A stretch of 64,000 nucleotides of DNA from Dimorphilus gyrociliatus. Lineage: Eukaryota; Annelida; Polychaeta; Dinophilidae. The notes below the pieces were generated by a model, which had not been told where the DNA came from, did not search any database, and saw only the letters and a program-made list of their open reading frames with translations. Where the stretch lies: the NCBI GenBank assembly GCA_904063045.1, contig CAJFCJ010000010.1, positions 434,001 through 498,000 of the forward strand. The letters run 5' to 3'. Positions 25,834-37,946 of this stretch are shown here, one piece after another; the stretch's first letter is position 1; each line of letters starts with the position of its first letter. The position numbers were made by a program, and so were the translations under genes.

Positions 25834-28800
25834 TTAATTATCTCCCGTCTGCTCATTGATAATTTCAAACACGTCTGTCCAATAATTTTCTCCAATATTT
25901 TCAGACGTGTTCAAATTTACTGCATATTTATTTTCAAAATGTTTATCTTCAGTAGAATCTAATAAGTTCGTTGGAGTATTGGAGTTTAAGACGTATAAAG
26001 TGGTTGAAATTTCCTGATTTGTTTGTCTCAGATTAATTGCTTCTGGCAACATATCTTCCATAAGATTTGGTGAATTTTCAGTTTCTTCATCAGTCATTAT
26101 ATCAAAGTTATAAGTTATTGAAGAAGCCGTTGCCTCCATGTCAGAGACACTATTCAGAGATTGATCATCGGAATCAGAATTATTATTGTCAGAGTCGTCT
26201 TCCTGGCATATGCATTCTTCCAGCTTGTTTAAGCATTCCCAACACATTTCTTGTTTACACAGAGAACAAATGACATGATTACATCCTTCTAATTTTTCTA
26301 TACCGATTAGGCAGTTGGGACATAATTTTCTATTCTTTGGATTACGCTTCATCCATTCTGTTAGTTTTGGATCTATTTCTTTAGATGAACTAAAGAAATC
26401 GCACGGTATACCTTCATGCCAGGTTCGATTGCAGTTTGTGCAGGTTTTGGTTTTACATCCTGGACATTTAAACATATTTCTAACAGTGGTTGTAGCAAAG
26501 ACATATTCGCAATCGGACGTTGGGCAGACTCGAATTAAATTTTTATTCATTGCAATGAATCTGTTCATTGATAGCTGAATGAAGCTAGCGACATCTTCAG
26601 TACTTATAACTTTTTTTATGTCTTGCATAAGTATTGGTTTATAGCACTTATCTTCTGCGCACAACAGGGGATATTCAAATGTCATAGATTTCGATGCACT
26701 AAGCTGATTTTTTAAACAAGAAACACAATAGAAATGTCCACATAATCTGAAAAAAATAAATATCAATTAGAACTTTCAATAATTTAATAGATAATATTAA
26801 ACATTACGTTAATTCCATTGTATTATCGCAAACTTCTGTCTCAAAGCAAATGCAACAATGTCGAGTATTTGTTAGAAAGTTACCAATAATAAATGCTGCA
26901 TTTGACAGGGCTTGCATATCTATCGACATTAGCAGTAATTGTCGGTGATTTTTTATTATTTTAATATTTCCAAGTTCCGCTCGTTTATTATAAATTACAT
27001 CATTCAAGTTTTCTCGAGCTTTCGCGAAAGCTATATGCAGATTTTTCATATAGGTCATAGGTGGGGCAATATCAAATGCATAAGTAACGAGGAATTCAGA
27101 CAATAAACCAATATCCATTTCGTGTTTCTTGAATGCTTGCCAAAGTATACTTTGAGATGAGTTCGTATAATTCATTGATTCACTAATTTTAGTTGTTTGT
27201 ATACACTTATCATTTAATGAGATAATCCGTTCAGTATCTGATTCCTCGTCGACAAATAAATCTACCCCAAAGTATGTTTGAATCTCTGTTTGAGTTGCAA
27301 TATTTTTCAAGTGACAACCTTTGAGAGTGTATTCTATGCCGCAAACATCTCCAGACAGTTTTCTAAATCCAAACTTATTAAACAAAGCATTTAGGCTCCT
27401 AGCATGAATTTGAATATTTCGTTCTTCATTAGTCTCCGTTATCGTTTGCTTGAATGCACTGTTTAATATAGGCAATTCGCACTGCTTAGAACTCTTCGCT
27501 AAATCATCCATTATGTAATTTTCTGCAGGAATATATAAGCTATCATAATCAATTTCGAAACTGCAGTTGTGTCTTATCCTTCCCACGACCTTGAAAAGCA
27601 ATGTAGCTTCATTGCCACAAGTATTAGATGGAAGGTTAGAAGTTTCTTCGAATGTAGATCTTATATAAAGCTTCTTTACTACAGTGGAGAGAAATTGCTT
27701 TGAACATTCTAGATCGCACAAATCGTTGAGTTGTAAATTGATATCACTATTATATAAACTTAAATAATGCGAAGACTTTTCCAAAAGTATATTATTATGA
27801 ACCAAAAATGCATCATCATGAACTAACAGCCTGTCGAACATTTGGGTTGTTAATAGCTTTAACTTTTCCTCTGGAATTTTTTGATAAGTATGATCGGACT
27901 GTATTCGACATTTTGAATTAAAAGTATTCTTTCCCTCGTTCAGTATTTCTCTTAATTGTTGTAAATAGTTTATGAAATGACTCAAAACAAAAATATCCAA
28001 AGGTCTATCAATTATAAACTTTAATTCAACATTTTGAGTTTGTTGATTAGTTTTTTTCAAAACTTTGAATTCAAATAATTCCGTGAAAAAGTATATATTT
28101 GATTTTAAGCAGTCATATTCCAATGAATTTAATTGGAAATAAACATAAGGATCATAACTAACCGATAACTTGTAAGAAGAAGCCTTGATGCGTACACGAT
28201 GATTTAGTGGAAAACTATGTTCCGTTGAAATTAGGCTTATTATCTCCTGTGGATTCTTGAAAAATAGTCTTGCTCTTAAAAGGGATTCAGAAGAGTTCAT
28301 TTCATAAATTTGGAAAAAAGAGTCCTTGTAAAAATGATTAAACATATCTTGCAAGCTGTCTGCCATTGAACAAATCTGACTGATTGATATTGGCTCCTGC
28401 TGTTGAACAGATTTAACCCATACAACTTCGACATGGTATTGAAAAGAAAATTCTTTTTTTATGTCGTCCTCTGATGGATAAATAAAAGAGTTAGAATCAA
28501 GCGAGTTGCTTAGTTCTAGGTAAACAACTCTTTCAGATACATTTTGAATCGAACCAAACACTCTGTGAACAAGAAGACCTGCACTCCAATCTTTTTCTTC
28601 ACCTTCAAAGCAAATTAAAAATGCCGTCTGTGTATCGTTTCTTGCTTTTAATTCTAAATCAACACAGGGACCGATGGCTCTTTCTTCACTATTTAGTAAG
28701 ACTTTTGATAAACCATACCATGTGTTAGATTGATTCAAATCGAGAAATTCGTATGAATTGACGGTCTGTAGAATTAACTTTCCCCAAAGATAAGGAAATT

Positions 28801-30073
28801 GTGTAGAGTTTCTATATCTACATACTCTGAAATCATCCACGGAAAATGCAAAAGAATTGTTAAGTTTCTGTATTAGTTCCTTTTTTATATCAATACTTTG
28901 AGTTTTTCTTGATAGTTGAAGAATCGTTTTATCAATGTAAATGAAAAAGCTCTTATAATTTTTACCCAAGCTTGGCTCAATTTCGAATCCTGGTTTAACG
29001 CACACTTCCAAAGGAGCTTTCTTGTGTGGATAATTTATTAATTTAGAATCAGTAAAAATTTCCTCTTCCGTCCATATTTGAACAACTGCATTAATTTTCT
29101 CAGAAATGGTCTCGGTATTTAGAATTACAGTAGAGTACACTACAAAGTATTCATTCTCAACATCACAGATGATGAAAGAGCTTAGTTGCCTTTTCTCTGC
29201 CTCGCCTGAGATATCTTGAAATTCATATTTCAATTCGCGTTGAATATTTTGAAAACTATTTAATTTTAATTCAAGAAGAAAACTTTGTGAAAAAGGACCA
29301 AATGCATATCGTTCTATATTTTCTTTCTTAACTGCTAAATCAAGGTCTCGTAGATAAGTTGAATCTTCTAAATCTAGCTTTATTACAAAAATTCGATCAG
29401 TTGAATGATAGTCTAGAATTGCAAGGGCATAGTCTGGAGGGCTCAGATAGTTCGTTTTGAAAACGCTTTCAGGATGCATCCGAAGATAATTTTTTGATGA
29501 ATTCATGTATCCAATTCTATCATATTTGGAATATACAACAAGATGCTCATGTAAGAACGTAATCAACGATTTCAAGGGAAGATCATCGTCATTTAACAAA
29601 CAATCGCAAAACAAATTCTTTAATTGGCTAACGTAAAAATCAATGTAAGCCAAATAATAATAATCAAGGCAATTTTTCTCACAAAATATCTTTCTCTCAT
29701 CTACTGGTAGAGCTAACCATTTATCAAAAACTTTGAGAAATGTATGTAAATCTCCATGATCAGAGAAGTACTCGCTTGCCGCCCGTGCGACATCTTTTTC
29801 GGTAGCTGTGGCTCTAGAGTGACAAAATACGCTTCTTGCGTACGTAATATAAACCGATGTTGCTAAAATTCTGTTATTTAAGGAGCATTTTGACCAGTGA
29901 ATTAAAAAGTTAATTATTATATCCAAATGGCTCTTTTTAAGATTAAACATATCTGTAGTTAAAAATTGATTCTGCTGAAAATGATCATTGGGATTGGAGC
30001 GGCTGATATCAAGGAAAATTTTCCTTAAATTTCGTCTTAGATCATTTTCATCGAATCTCTCATGTTTATTCAT
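25834..30073 (-). CDS. RBR E3 ubiquitin ligase with DEAH12-like helicase-associated N-terminus
   Basis: Two exons (26808-30073 and 25834-26746, 61-bp intron) join exactly to 1392 residues. The C-terminal third is a RING-between-RING ligase: RING1 CCICFE at about 1073 with LCGHFYCVSC; IBR from CPTSDCEYVF (about 1163) through CPGCKTKTCTNC; RING2 CPNCLIGIEKLEGCNHVIC with the expected catalytic Cys in GCNH at about 1244. An acidic, Ser/Asn-rich tail follows. The N-terminal 1050 residues are not an ordinary RBR partner. Residues about 75-215 resemble the region after the RecA domains in plant DEAH12-type helicase-RBR proteins: GDLHTFLKVFDKW, WLALPVDER, VVYSKYDRIGY and the MHPESVF block of the helicase OB-like fold. 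No Walker A, DEAH or HRxGRxGR motif is present. The 5' edge reads in frame to an acceptor-like ttttttag 14 nt before the ATG, so an upstream exon cannot be excluded. Confidence 0.88.
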
Positions 30074-30234
30074 GTCTTCGTTAAGAGCTAAAAAAGGTTC
30101 GCAACAATTAAATTTTGATAAGAGATATTTGAGATTTAGAAAAACTCACATATATTCATTGATCAAATTTGTTCAAAAAACAAATAAATATAGGTATATA
30201 TATATAATTCTTGAGAAGGGTAGAGGGGAACCGG

Positions 30235-30264
30235 TGACGTCACAATTTGTCTGTTCACCACGTG
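30235..30264. promoter_or_regulatory. CRE plus E-box at RBR gene promoter
   Basis: TGACGTCA and CACGTG separated by 16 bp, about 160-190 bp upstream of the RBR start codon. Both are palindromic consensus sites for bZIP and bHLH-zip factors. Confidence 0.5.
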
Positions 30265-31754
30265 TTGTGAGGCATTTAGTTCTTCTTCCGCCTATTGGAA
30301 TACAGATAGATAAGGGAAAATTTAGGAAAATTTTTTAATTTTTATAAACTTAAGAACAACTTAAATAGCTATAAACAAATTATAAAAAAAATTCTTATAA
30401 AATAAAAAAAATAACAAAAAAAACCTAAAAATATAACGACCAAGCTAGGTCTAAAAAAAAACGCTTAAACACTAAATTCTATGTTGTTCTATTAATAAAA
30501 TATTTCATTATCATAAACGTAATAATATATAAGTTACAATCGTAGTCAAACTTGCTAAACTATTATTTTCTCTCGATATATGATCTATTGGTCTCAGACG
30601 TGAAGTATCCTTTTTTTTAGTACCATTAGGCCTAAAACAGCATGAGTCATATTAATTTTTATTCAAACTTGATCTTAGATAAATAAAATAAAAGAGACTT
30701 TTTACTGAAATAACTTTATAATTCTAATAAAGTAATAAAGCTTGTTAATAAGTTAATAAGATAGTGGTTTCAAATGTCTACTGCTATCATTACGTTAACG
30801 TCATGGTTGTGTTTAAATACAATTTGTTCATTGTTTTTGTATCTAAAACATAACATAACGATAACTAAGGGTACACTGATTGGGTATTGATCAGAGAAGC
30901 ATTCACTTGCCACCCTTGGGTATTTCCTTCTACGCTAAAATCTCTCCTACTATTAACTTTCTAGTAAAATAATATTGTAAAGAGAAGATGTAACAAAAAA
31001 TAAAACTATCTGAATTAATAGCCTACTTAAAATTTGTATAGTATATACTATGAAATTATTAACTATAAATATTAATTACGAAAACAGGGGAACAAAACGT
31101 GATGGACGTCAAGTTATAATAATTCTTTAGTATACTATTTCAATTTTGTTATCTGTAATTTTGTTACTTAGTTTTACTTTTCTTGAAAATCATTAAAACA
31201 TTGTCGTTATTACTTTTTAGAATGTACTAATGAAAATGAATATTTCTTATGTAATCACATGACCATTGTAAAATATATCATATATGTAGATTCTATATTT
31301 TGACTTCTAAGGAAAGATTTATAGTTTCAATTGTCTAGCAACTTGTTAAATTTGTTTTTTCTTTTACGTTCTTTATACACTATATAGAAGAATACAGAAC
31401 TTGTGTAAATAAAATGATTTTTATGATCGTTTCAAGCATTATAAGACGTTGATTTAAAATCTCTTTTAAATATTAGAATAAATTGGAAATTTTGCTTTGT
31501 CCAATTTAGATATTCCATCGCGTATTTTAACTCAATTCTTCAAAAATATTTTAGGAAAATACGTAATTTCATCAAGTCATAGGCCCCATTGTACTTTCGC
31601 AATCGTTTCAATTAATAATATCAAAATGAAAGCTGGTGCAAAATTCTTCTTTAGTCTTCTCTATTGCTTAATGAAATTACTACTCACTTGTTTTTCAAAA
31701 ATAAGTTTCATCCATAGATTGTTATTCTACAACAAATTTCTTCTTTTACCGGTT

Positions 31755-31766
31755 TGCGCATGCGCA
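31755..31766. promoter_or_regulatory. NRF1-type palindrome upstream of NFXL1
   Basis: Exact TGCGCATGCGCA, 350 bp before the NFXL1 ATG, with an ETS core at 31921-31929. This combination is typical of housekeeping promoters. Confidence 0.5.
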
Positions 31767-32115
31767 TAAAGAAATATGTCTCATCGACAAGTTACAAAAG
31801 TATGAAAATAAAACTCTATAAATAATCTATTTTTGAATATTGATTGTCTATAAAAATTTTAATTTTGCCCATATCTATTTTTGCATTTAGATACGAAAAT
31901 GCGCATTGCATATGTAATGCTTCCGGTTATATAGATTTGATGAGATTTGATGTAAAAATGGATTTTTAATTTTTGAATTGTGCATTGATACGTAGTGCCA
32001 CTACCAAGAAACAAATAAACGTGGCATTTTTTATTACTTCGTATCAATACAATTGCCTAGAAACGCATTCTAAGCTTCATGTCATCGACCAGCTGCATTG
32101 TCTGCTCTATAGGAA

Positions 32116-35100
32116 ATGGCACAAAGACCAGTATATGTCAGGGGGAGAGGTCGAAGTCGTGGAGCAATTCGAAATAGTGACTTCTTCCAACCTCCGTTTG
32201 GTATAAATCAAACCGGAAACGTGCGACCATCAGGCTTACAAGTCAGGCAGCAATTTCCATCACCCCCGGTTGCTGATGATCATATAAATACAAAAACAAA
32301 CTCCAAAAGCGGTGAATAAGAGTTTTATTTAAAAATTTAACATTTCTCTAACGATCTATTCTCATTTTAGTACCAATGACAGCGGATGAAAGATTTGAAG
32401 AAGCTGTAGAAAGGCATAAAAATAACACCGAAAGGGTATTAAATAATCCATCGGTTACATCCGAATCATCGGACGATGAAGATATAAATGATGAACATAT
32501 TATAGATAGTTTAACTGGTAGTTTTATGAAAATAGCTGGAAAATCCAGTAAGAAATCTCAATAATATTTGTATTATTATTATTTCAAAAATGAAATACAA
32601 TTATATTATCCTTAATATTTTTAGGCTCAGGTGACGTTGGATTAGGGAGAACCCGAGAATTCTTAGTTGGTTCAATTACCTCTCGAGCAAATGTTTGCTT
32701 AATATGCATAGAAACCATTAAACATGTCGAAGCGGTAACACTCTTTTTATTTTTAAAAATATTGGTTGCTGAGAAAGATAATTTGTTTTATACTCTTTAG
32801 ATTTGGAACTGTCAAGAGTGTTTTTGTTCTCTACATATTAGCTGCATACAAAAGTGGATAAGCGACGGTGCTTACCAAAAATCTCTAAATGATGATAATA
32901 ATGTCAATCATTCTTCTTTGCCTTGGAATTGGTATGAAAGAGCCACTTTTCTTCTCTTGATTAAATACTAACAAGCTTTTATTATATACTTACACAGTCC
33001 AAAATGTAGAAAAGAATATTCACAAAAAGATAAACCAAAACGTTACACATGCTATTGTGGAAAAGAAGAAGATCCCACTTTTGACCCCTGGTTATTTCCT
33101 CACAGTTGTGGTCAAACATGCGAGAAGCTGCTTAAACCAGAATGTGGTCATGCTTGTTTGATGCTTTGCCATCCAGGTAATATACTGAACTACAGTATTT
33201 ACAATAGTTGAATTTGTATGTTTTTTAAAGTAGATTTTCATAAATAACTATCTAAAAAATTTTAGCTTAAATCTTTAGTTATGTTAGACTCTCATCAAAC
33301 TGTTAATAATCTTATTCAATTTCTTGACTTTTTGTAACGTATAGAATCAAGGGGAATACAAACTATACCGGTAATGACTAAATGTAACTAAATAGACATG
33401 ATTGATCCAGTTCTTTGGCACTATTCCATTTATTCTTCCTGGAAGCCGTCAAAAGGTGGTTAATAATTGAATATAATTTGAATCACCGACTCCTTGACGG
33501 TCTTTCATATTAAATACGCTGCTAAACAAGCTTGGGAGTTTGTTCACTTTGATGTAGCAAGCCAGATTGATTTTACAAAATGTCTATTTACCTAAATAAA
33601 AAAAGAAGCAAAATTCGTTGTAGTATAGCATCTCAATTATCCTTTAGCTGATAAAAAATATATAATTTTCTCTTATAATTTGCAGTTGCAGAATATATTG
33701 AAATATAACAAACCTATAAAATAGATGGCGCTCGCCTTGTATTTATAGTTTTTCTAAAAATTGGAAATATTAGACTTCATTTTTTTTTCATATTTTCTCA
33801 TCTCCCACTGTTTTTATAATAGCTTTAATTTTATTGAAATTGATCTAATTATTTCTCATTTTTCATTCAAGGCCCTTGTCCGCCTTGTCCTCAGACAGTA
33901 CGATCTACATGTCATTGTGGTCGTCAACCAGCTCAAACGAGACGTTGTGGAACAAGAGAATGGAGCTGCGGAAAACCTTGTAATCAGCTGTTACAATGCG
34001 GTATACATTACTGTAACACTCGTTGCCATGGAGGAGATTGTTCGCCTTGTGGTGAAGCTTCAAAAAGGAAATGTCGATGTGGACAGCAAAATGAATTGAA
34101 ACTCTGCTCTGAAGGCCAATGGCAGTGTGACAAGGTAAATAGCTACTAAGTTGATAATAGAATCTATATTTTATAATAAACATATGTTTTTTTAAAGGTG
34201 TGTGGAAAGAAATTATCGTGTAACAATCACGTTTGTGAGATTGTTTGCCATAGCGGTGAGTGTGGATCATGCCCACGTTCAGAAAAACGAACGTGTCCTT
34301 GTGGCAAAACTATTTTGGAAGATCTTTCTTGTTCGGAAGAAGCACCAACATGCCTGGAAACTTGTGGAAAACTCTTGATGTGCAACCGGCATGAATGTAC
34401 TCAGCGATGTCATAATGGCCCTTGTGGAACGGTATGAATGCTAAAAATACATTTTAACTGCCTCAAACTCAATTGCATATATTAAGAGAATATTAATTTA
34501 ATTTATTTTAAATTTTAGTGTCGTGAAATGGTAGAAAAATATTGCCGTTGTGGGCAAAAGAAGAAAGAAATACAATGTTATAAGGACTTCTTATGTGAGA
34601 CTAAATGTACGAAACTGAAAGATTGCGGTCGTCATCCGTGCAAGAGGAAATGCTGCAATGGTGATTGTCCCCCTTGCGATTTAAATTGCAACAGACTACT
34701 GAATTGTCGGAAGCATAAGTGTACTAGTCAATGCCATAGAGGACAGTGCTATCCTTGTTCAGTTACGACAACTTTATCATGCGCTTGTAAATCTACGTCA
34801 ATCACTTTGCCATGCGGCCGAGCAAAGAATGCTAAACCACCCAAGTGCACTGAAATTTGCAGGTGAGAAGCTTCTGTCATTTTATTCCTTTTTTCTTATC
34901 AATTCAGCTAAATAAGAGATTCTTTCTTCTTTGGTATTTAATTAAAAAATTAAATGAACTAGTCATATAACTGTAAAGAATGTAATACAAGTAAAAGGAA
35001 CGACTTTCTTTCGAATTATTTATCATACGGATTATTTTAAGAAATTGTCAAAAAAAAAATAATGAACTAAATTTAATATGAAATTAATACTTTTTTGACA

Positions 35101-35280
35101 TAATTGACCAGATTTTCTTCGGGATGATATTTAACAGATACATATATATAGAGGATATAAAATAGAGGATTTTCTTTATCATTAAATTAATAATTTAATT
35201 ATACAAAAAAGAATTATTTTTCTACATGGTAAATAACCGTAATGAACGGTGAACAAGTTGGTTTAAAGCTATCAAAATTT

Positions 35281-35347
<67 letters not shown>

Positions 35348-36719
35348 CTTATATATATATAAATTATACATCAGTTTGAAGAAAGGATTTTGCATCTTAC
35401 CATAAAACTATTAAACTGGGATAGCATCATTTAAAATATGACTCCTAAATATAGATTTTTAATGATTCTAATATGAAATTATTTATAATTTTTATGCCAG
35501 TGGACTATTTTTCAGTTACTCTGTATAACATTTTTATCAGAAGCACTTTTACTATATATCAGTCTATTTTTTCTTCTTATTTTAAGAGAAATATCCTGAA
35601 AATAGAACAAATTAAATTAGTGTTAACAAGCTTTCGATTGTGTATCGTGTACCACAGAGTTGCATTAATTATCTCTCAACTTTCAGAAATCCACCCGTTT
35701 GTCACCATCCTCAAAGGGAATCACATCGGTGTCATTTTGGCGACTGCCCTGATTGCAAACAAGTTTGCGGTAAAAGATTAAAATGCGGTCACGAGTGCCC
35801 AGTGGAATGCCATTCAGCCGTTCGAACAGAAATTAGACAACAGGTGATTAGAGTTGGCCCTTGGCAGCAGGTGCCTGAGCCTCAGACAGTGATAGAGAAC
35901 CGATCCTGCCCACCGTGTATGATTCCAGCTCCAGTTACTTGTTTAGGTGGCCATGAAACCTGTGATATGCCATGTCATATTGCTGTTTCAAAATCGTGCG
36001 GACGACGTTGTGGCCGAAAGCTGAAGTGTTCGAACCACGAATGTCAAAAAGAATGCCATGCTGGAACAAATTGTGAGCAGTGCGAAGATGGGTGCTCAAA
36101 ACCAAGACCAAATGGGTGCATTCATAAGTGTCTTTTGCCTTGTCACCCAAATGATTGTCCAGATTGTACACAAATGGTTAGAATGAGATGTCATTGTCAA
36201 ATGGTGGTACAGCATGTTAAATGTCATATCTGGACGAAATCTGATGTAAAAGAGTGTGTAAAATTACAATCATGTCCGGGAAAATGCCCCAGACTATTGG
36301 AATGCGGCCATCAGTGCACGCTTACGTGCCACCCAGGGTCGTGCCCTTCAGCTTCAAACTGCACTGAAAAAGTGAAAATGAAATGCTCCTGCAAACGTAG
36401 GAAGAAGGAATTCATCTGCAATGAGGTATTCAGCAAAAGAACAAATGTTGAATGTGACGAAGGTTGCGTTTTAGCAAAAGAGAAACTAAGAAAAGAGAAT
36501 GAAAAGGAAGAACGACAGCGTAAAGAAGAACAGGAGAAGAAGATAAAAAGAGAATTGGAAGAATTCGAACGAAGACAAACTAAACCTAAAAGAAAACCCA
36601 GAAGACATAGAGAGAGTGAATGTAGGCAACCGTTTTTAGAACGTTATCGCAAATTGTTTTTGACTTCTATAGTCGTTCTTGCGTGCTCTATTGTTGTCTA
36701 TTATCTTTATAACGCTTAG
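32116..36719 (+). CDS. NFXL1: NFX1-type zinc finger protein NFXL1
   Basis: Nine exons join exactly to 888 residues: 32116-32311, 32371-32547, 32625-32734, 32801-32931, 32998-33176, 33872-34134, 34198-34431, 34519-34862, 35687-36719. The N-terminus is Arg/Gly-rich (RGRGRSRG), then an acidic linker. A RING/PHD-like domain follows ([17 protein letters not shown] ... HISCIQKW ... WNCPKC), which in this family is linked to ubiquitin ligase activity. A long array of NF-X1 zinc fingers fills most of the protein, with units such as [18 protein letters not shown] and [11 protein letters not shown]. The C-terminus has a charged coiled coil (about 780-845, many E/K/R) and ends in one membrane helix ([19 protein letters not shown]) with a three-residue tail. 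That tail anchor separates NFXL1 from NFX1 and suggests membrane localisation. The introns before exons 6 and 9 are long (0.7-0.8 kb). Confidence 0.95.
35284..35341. repeat. (TA)n microsatellite in NFXL1 intron 8
   Basis: About 58 bp of uninterrupted TA inside the intron between exons ending 34862 and starting 35687. Confidence 0.95.
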
Positions 36720-37946
36720 AGACGGCTGCTGATTTTTATTTTGTTGTTTTCCGTCGTTTCTCAAAGTTGTTCAAAATTTTTTCTTTTGTCACCCATTTTA
36801 AAACGACCTAATGAAATACAATCTGATGGAAGAAATATAAAATATTTAAATATACGTGATTGATGCCGAATACAACCGATTATGTCACTTAACTGAACTG
36901 CCTATGATGTATGAGCACTGCTTTAACGGTTGAATTTCGATAAAGGGCTCTCCACGCGAGCATAAAACAGCCGTATTTTGAGCACGAGATGAAAAAGCTA
37001 AGTGAAAACTATATTTTAAAAAATTTAGATAATCCTTATAATTTGTTAATTAATAGTGACCTAAAAGCTTGATCCTTTTCCTCTTAAGTGATATAGGAAC
37101 TCCGTCTATACGGCACAATGGTGTGCTCAAAAAATATATGCACTGAAGAAAAAACAACCTAACCTTTTCTTAATATCATTACAGTTCAGGCATCTATACA
37201 TATATTTATAGAGAGAGGGTCCCGTGCGCTATTTTAATCATTTTTCTATTTCTCAGTTTAAAGAGAGTATTAACCAAATTGAACCCTGAAGATATGGCCT
37301 ATCTTATTTTCTTAGAAAGTTTATTTTACTCACCCAGTAAACTAACGATTCTAACATTTAATAGTTCCAATTATATTATTTTTTATCGCCTTGTGAGAAA
37401 ACAAGATTATGAAGCGGCCAAGTATTTCCCACCCTCTTTCTACTCATTTGCGGCCAATTATTTAGGCAAGCCACAACTGGCGTGTTGATTAGTGAGGCTT
37501 ATTGATTTTTGTATTTTGAAAAACAGTTAGATCAAGTATTTATTTGTTCGTTTTACATGCTCTCTGCTCCAAATAATAAATAGTTCAATAGAAAAAAAGA
37601 GACGGTGAAGAAAAGAAGGAAAAAAAATCAAGTAATCGCATTGTTAATTTCTTCCCTCTCTCTCTCTCTCTCTCTCTCGCTTCCTCACTCACTTACTCAC
37701 TCACCCTCTTCTTCACATTCTTTCTCATATATTTTTTTCACTCTTTCTATTTTCTTCTCGTTTTCATTCATATTTTCTTTTTTGGATTTGCAAGAAATCA
37801 ACAGAAACCATAGGTTTCCCATTTTGAGAGTAAATAACAAAACAGTAAGATTAATTAATCAGAAAAAAAGTAAAACAAGCAACAAAATGTAAACAATTTG
37901 TATAGCAGTAAGTAGAAGAGTATAATTTTTTATTCAAAAGCATCTA
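36720..37946. other. Convergent interval between NFXL1 and Dispatched 3' ends
   Basis: 1.2 kb holding both 3' UTRs. A pyrimidine microsatellite (TC)n is at about 37656-37678. The plus-strand open frame 37279-37488 starts after an acceptor-like ttctcag but has no recognisable domain and no partner exon in phase. Confidence 0.55.
37656..37678. repeat. (TC)n microsatellite
   Basis: Short CT dinucleotide tract visible directly. Confidence 0.9.

Larger units (their letters stand above)
30074..32115. promoter_or_regulatory. Divergent intergenic region between RBR and NFXL1 genes
   Basis: A 2 kb head-to-head interval. On the RBR side is a perfect CRE TGACGTCA (30235-30242) with an E-box CACGTG (30259-30264). 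On the NFXL1 side is a perfect NRF1 palindrome TGCGCATGCGCA (31755-31766) and an ETS-like CTTCCGGTT (31921-31929). No open frame on the minus strand that could encode helicase RecA domains is evident. The rest is AT-rich. Confidence 0.6.

Noticed and set aside
37279-37488. Plus-strand open frame (KRVLTKLNPEDMAYL...) after an acceptor-like ttctcag
   Set aside because: Loosely suggestive of a tubulin-ligase-like or other exon, with a possible 62-bp intron inside, but the phases do not join and no partner exon or domain is visible in the 1.2 kb convergent gap.
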